DNA of 64,000 bases from a virus: positions 31,877 to 95,876 of the IMG/VR virus record IMGVR_UViG_3300040771_000133; one strand, 5' to 3'. The notes under the pieces were generated by a model. It worked only from the letters and a program-made list of their open reading frames with translations. It ran no database searches and was not told where the DNA came from. A program made the translations under genes and the position numbers. Shown here piece after piece: positions 62,424-64,000 of this stretch (position 1 is the stretch's first letter; every line of letters starts with the position of its first letter).

Positions 62424-64000
62424 TTAAAAAATTATATATTGTGTTAAATTTGCCCCTATAGTTGCTTTACCATATTGTCCACTTATAATTAATGTACTTG
62501 CACCATCTATATTGACAGCGCCCACACCTGTAACTGTTACGCTATTTGCTGAACTGTCTGTCTTTTTAACGGTTACTTTATAGCCTTGTAAAGCAGTAAA
62601 AGTTGGTAATGTAATGGTAATATTACCACTTGTAGCGTTTACACTTAAAACCAATTCATTGTTGTTTACAAACTCCGAAATTGTTACAGTTTTATTTACT
62701 ACTATTGTTTGGTTGGTGTATAGTGTTTGCGCTTTTACAAAAGCAGTAGTAGCAATTTGAGTTGTATTCGTTCCTGCTGTGGCTGTTGGGGCTGTTGGTG
62801 TTCCCGTGAGTGATGCTGAACCTATAAAATTTGTTGCCTTAATATTACCGTTAACTTCTAATTTTTCTGTTGGATTTGAAGTACCTATACCAATATTACC
62901 AACTGGAGAAATACGCATTTTTTCACTTATATCAGACCCATTACCAGTTATAAATGACAAATCAATTTCATTGTTACCACCGTTAGTTGATCTAATTGCA
63001 GAATACCTAGTACTATTAGATGCAGAAGGTCCAAATCTTAATTCAGAGCTAGACCCTAATGCCGTATTAGGATTAACTATAGCCATTACACCACCTAACC
63101 CAGCAGAAACAGATTTTGAAATTTCTAACTGAGTAAATGGAGCAGTTGTTCCTATACCTACATTACCACTACCTGTAATTTGCATTCTTTCTAAAGCATT
63201 AGTGAAAAACGAAATGGGTTTTAAAGCTGAATTAAACATAAACATTTTACCATCATCATATTGCCCAAAAAGACCTGATTCACCAGCAGTTACGTTTGGA
63301 CCACCTTTTACAGCTACATGAGCAAAAGAAGTTGCTGTTGTATTTTCTACTCTTATACCAGCTGTACCTCCACCATTATTTATAACTTTAAAATTTCTAC
63401 TAGTACCATTGAGTAACACATTACCTGCGCCATCATCAGTCATGCTTCCATTACCTTGAGTATTTGCCCCCGTCCATCTTGTAGATGTATTTACCGTTCC
63501 CGTTCCTGTGATTGGGTTTGTAATAATGTTTTGTTTTAAATCCAACTGCGACTTAACTACAACTTGATTTGATAGTGTTGCTGGACTTGCTGAAATTGTA
63601 TTGCTTGCTACTATTTCTCCATTACCTGCTACTGAAATTAAGTTACTTGTATTTGCATTATTTCTGACTCTAAAAGCAATGTCTGTAGATAAATCACCTT
63701 GCGACCTTACATCTAGCCTTGCACCTGCGGTTGTAGCACCAATAACTAAAGATGTATTTCCACCTGTTAAATCAATTCTTATTTTTTCGCTTAAAGCACT
63801 GTCAGAAAAACTAAAAATATTAGCAGTGTTGTAAAATCTTGTTGCTAAAGTTGAAAATATATTTGTACTTGAATTTGTCGCAAAAAGTCTTAAATGTTGA
63901 ATATTATCGGGGCTTTGGATTTGTATATTTCTACCTCCATTCACTACCATTTGTGCTGAACTAAAATTGTACATAATTGCCGAAGCACTAGGATTAGCAG
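62424..64000 (-). CDS. tail fibre protein, 5' end beyond window
   Basis: At least 525 codons are visible. The ATG at 63974 is not a convincing start, because the frame stays open to the window edge (A-N-P-S-A-S-A-I precede it) with similar composition, so the gene continues to the right. Repeating beta motifs such as MRISPVGNIGIGTSNP and MQITGSGNVGIGTTAP are fibre shaft repeats. GTPTAPTATAGTNTTQIATTAFV at about 385-410 of the visible part is widespread in phage tail fibres, followed by a C-terminal beta domain. It presumably recognises the host surface. Confidence 0.85.
   Translation of the reverse strand, partial: ANPSASAIMYNFSSAQMVVNGGRNIQIQSPDNIQHLRLFATNSSTNIFSTLATRFYNTANIFSFSDSALSEKIRIDLTGGNTSLVIGATTAGARLDVRSQGDLSTDIAFRVRNNANTSNLISVAGNGEIVASNTISASPATLSNQVVVKSQLDLKQNIITNPITGTGTVNTSTRWTGANTQGNGSMTDDGAGNVLLNGTSRNFKVINNGGGTAGIRVENTTATSFAHVAVKGGPNVTAGESGLFGQYDDGKMFMFNSALKPISFFTNALERMQITGSGNVGIGTTAPFTQLEISKSVSAGLGGVMAIVNPNTALGSSSELRFGPSASNSTRYSAIRSTNGGNNEIDLSFITGNGSDISEKMRISPVGNIGIGTSNPTEKLEVNGNIKATNFIGSASLTGTPTAPTATAGTNTTQIATTAFVKAQTLYTNQTIVVNKTVTISEFVNNNELVLSVNATSGNITITLPTFTALQGYKVTVKKTDSSANSVTVTGVGAVNIDGASTLIISGQYGKATIGANLTQYIIF

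Noticed and set aside
63974-63974. ATG at 63974 as the true start of the tail fibre gene
   Set aside because: The frame is open to the window edge with the same composition, so the gene very likely begins outside.
1-64000. Window-wide reassignment of TAG or TGA
   Set aside because: Long genes are intact under the standard code and several end in TAG, one in TGA; only one in-frame TGA needs explanation.
1-64000. CRISPR array, insertion sequence, integrase or attachment site
   Set aside because: No regularly spaced direct repeats, transposase motifs or recombinase genes were seen; the GIY-YIG gene is the only mobile element recognised.

Overview
The window reads as about two thirds of the genome of a crAss-like podovirus (class Caudoviricetes) infecting a bacterium of the phylum Bacteroidota. 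The diagnostic piece is the minus-strand set of giant virion proteins: a 2277-residue protein carrying the DFDID catalytic motif of crAss-like virion RNA polymerase, flanked by giant companions of 1604 and 1401 residues. These sit downstream of a 1362-residue tail (muzzle-type) protein and three small ring/adaptor-type proteins. The DNA is AT-rich, TAA stops dominate, Shine-Dalgarno sequences are rare, and one promoter fits the Bacteroidota pattern TTTG-N20-TAnnTTTG. All of this agrees with a Bacteroidota host, possibly of the Flavobacterium/Cellulophaga type (inferred). No terminase, portal, major capsid or integrase gene is visible; the capsid genes should lie beyond the right edge, where the last gene (a tail fibre) runs out of the window.

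Layout. Bases 1-451 hold two irregular tRNA-like elements. Bases 452-32519 are a tightly packed plus-strand block of early and middle genes. Replication and recombination genes come first: a GIY-YIG homing endonuclease, family B DNA polymerase, a DnaB-like helicase interrupted by an in-frame TGA, a Sak4-like ATPase with a putative single-strand binding protein, and a DnaG-like primase. A peptide/amide-ligase cluster follows (11741-19669). Next come a RusA-like resolvase, a RecB/Cas4-like nuclease, both subunits of class I ribonucleotide reductase, an SF2 helicase, a MazG-like protein, an unusually long thymidylate synthase, a DUF1599 protein, two metallophosphoesterases and many small unknowns. 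A strong bidirectional terminator at 32531-32580 separates this block from the convergent minus-strand late block (32590 to the right edge): cargo proteins with the RNA polymerase, tail proteins, lysis genes and fibre genes.

The most unusual system is the cluster at 11741-19669. It combines a gamma-glutamylcyclotransferase-like enzyme, a RimK-type ATP-grasp ligase, two class I glutamine amidotransferase/C26 hydrolases, a COOH-NH2 ligase of the glutamine-synthetase fold, a class II glutamine amidotransferase with a long extension, and a second amidoligase. Several of its genes overlap or nearly touch. Together they look like a pathway that makes and trims an amide- or peptide-linked product whose target is unknown. 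Other points of note are the single in-frame TGA at an expected Trp of the replicative helicase, a late promoter followed immediately by an intrinsic terminator in the leader of the cargo operon, a structured non-coding segment after the putative SSB gene, and a recurring GG-centred motif in the 803-residue cargo protein.

Coordinates and motifs come from direct reading. Family assignments rest on motif recognition, not on database searches.
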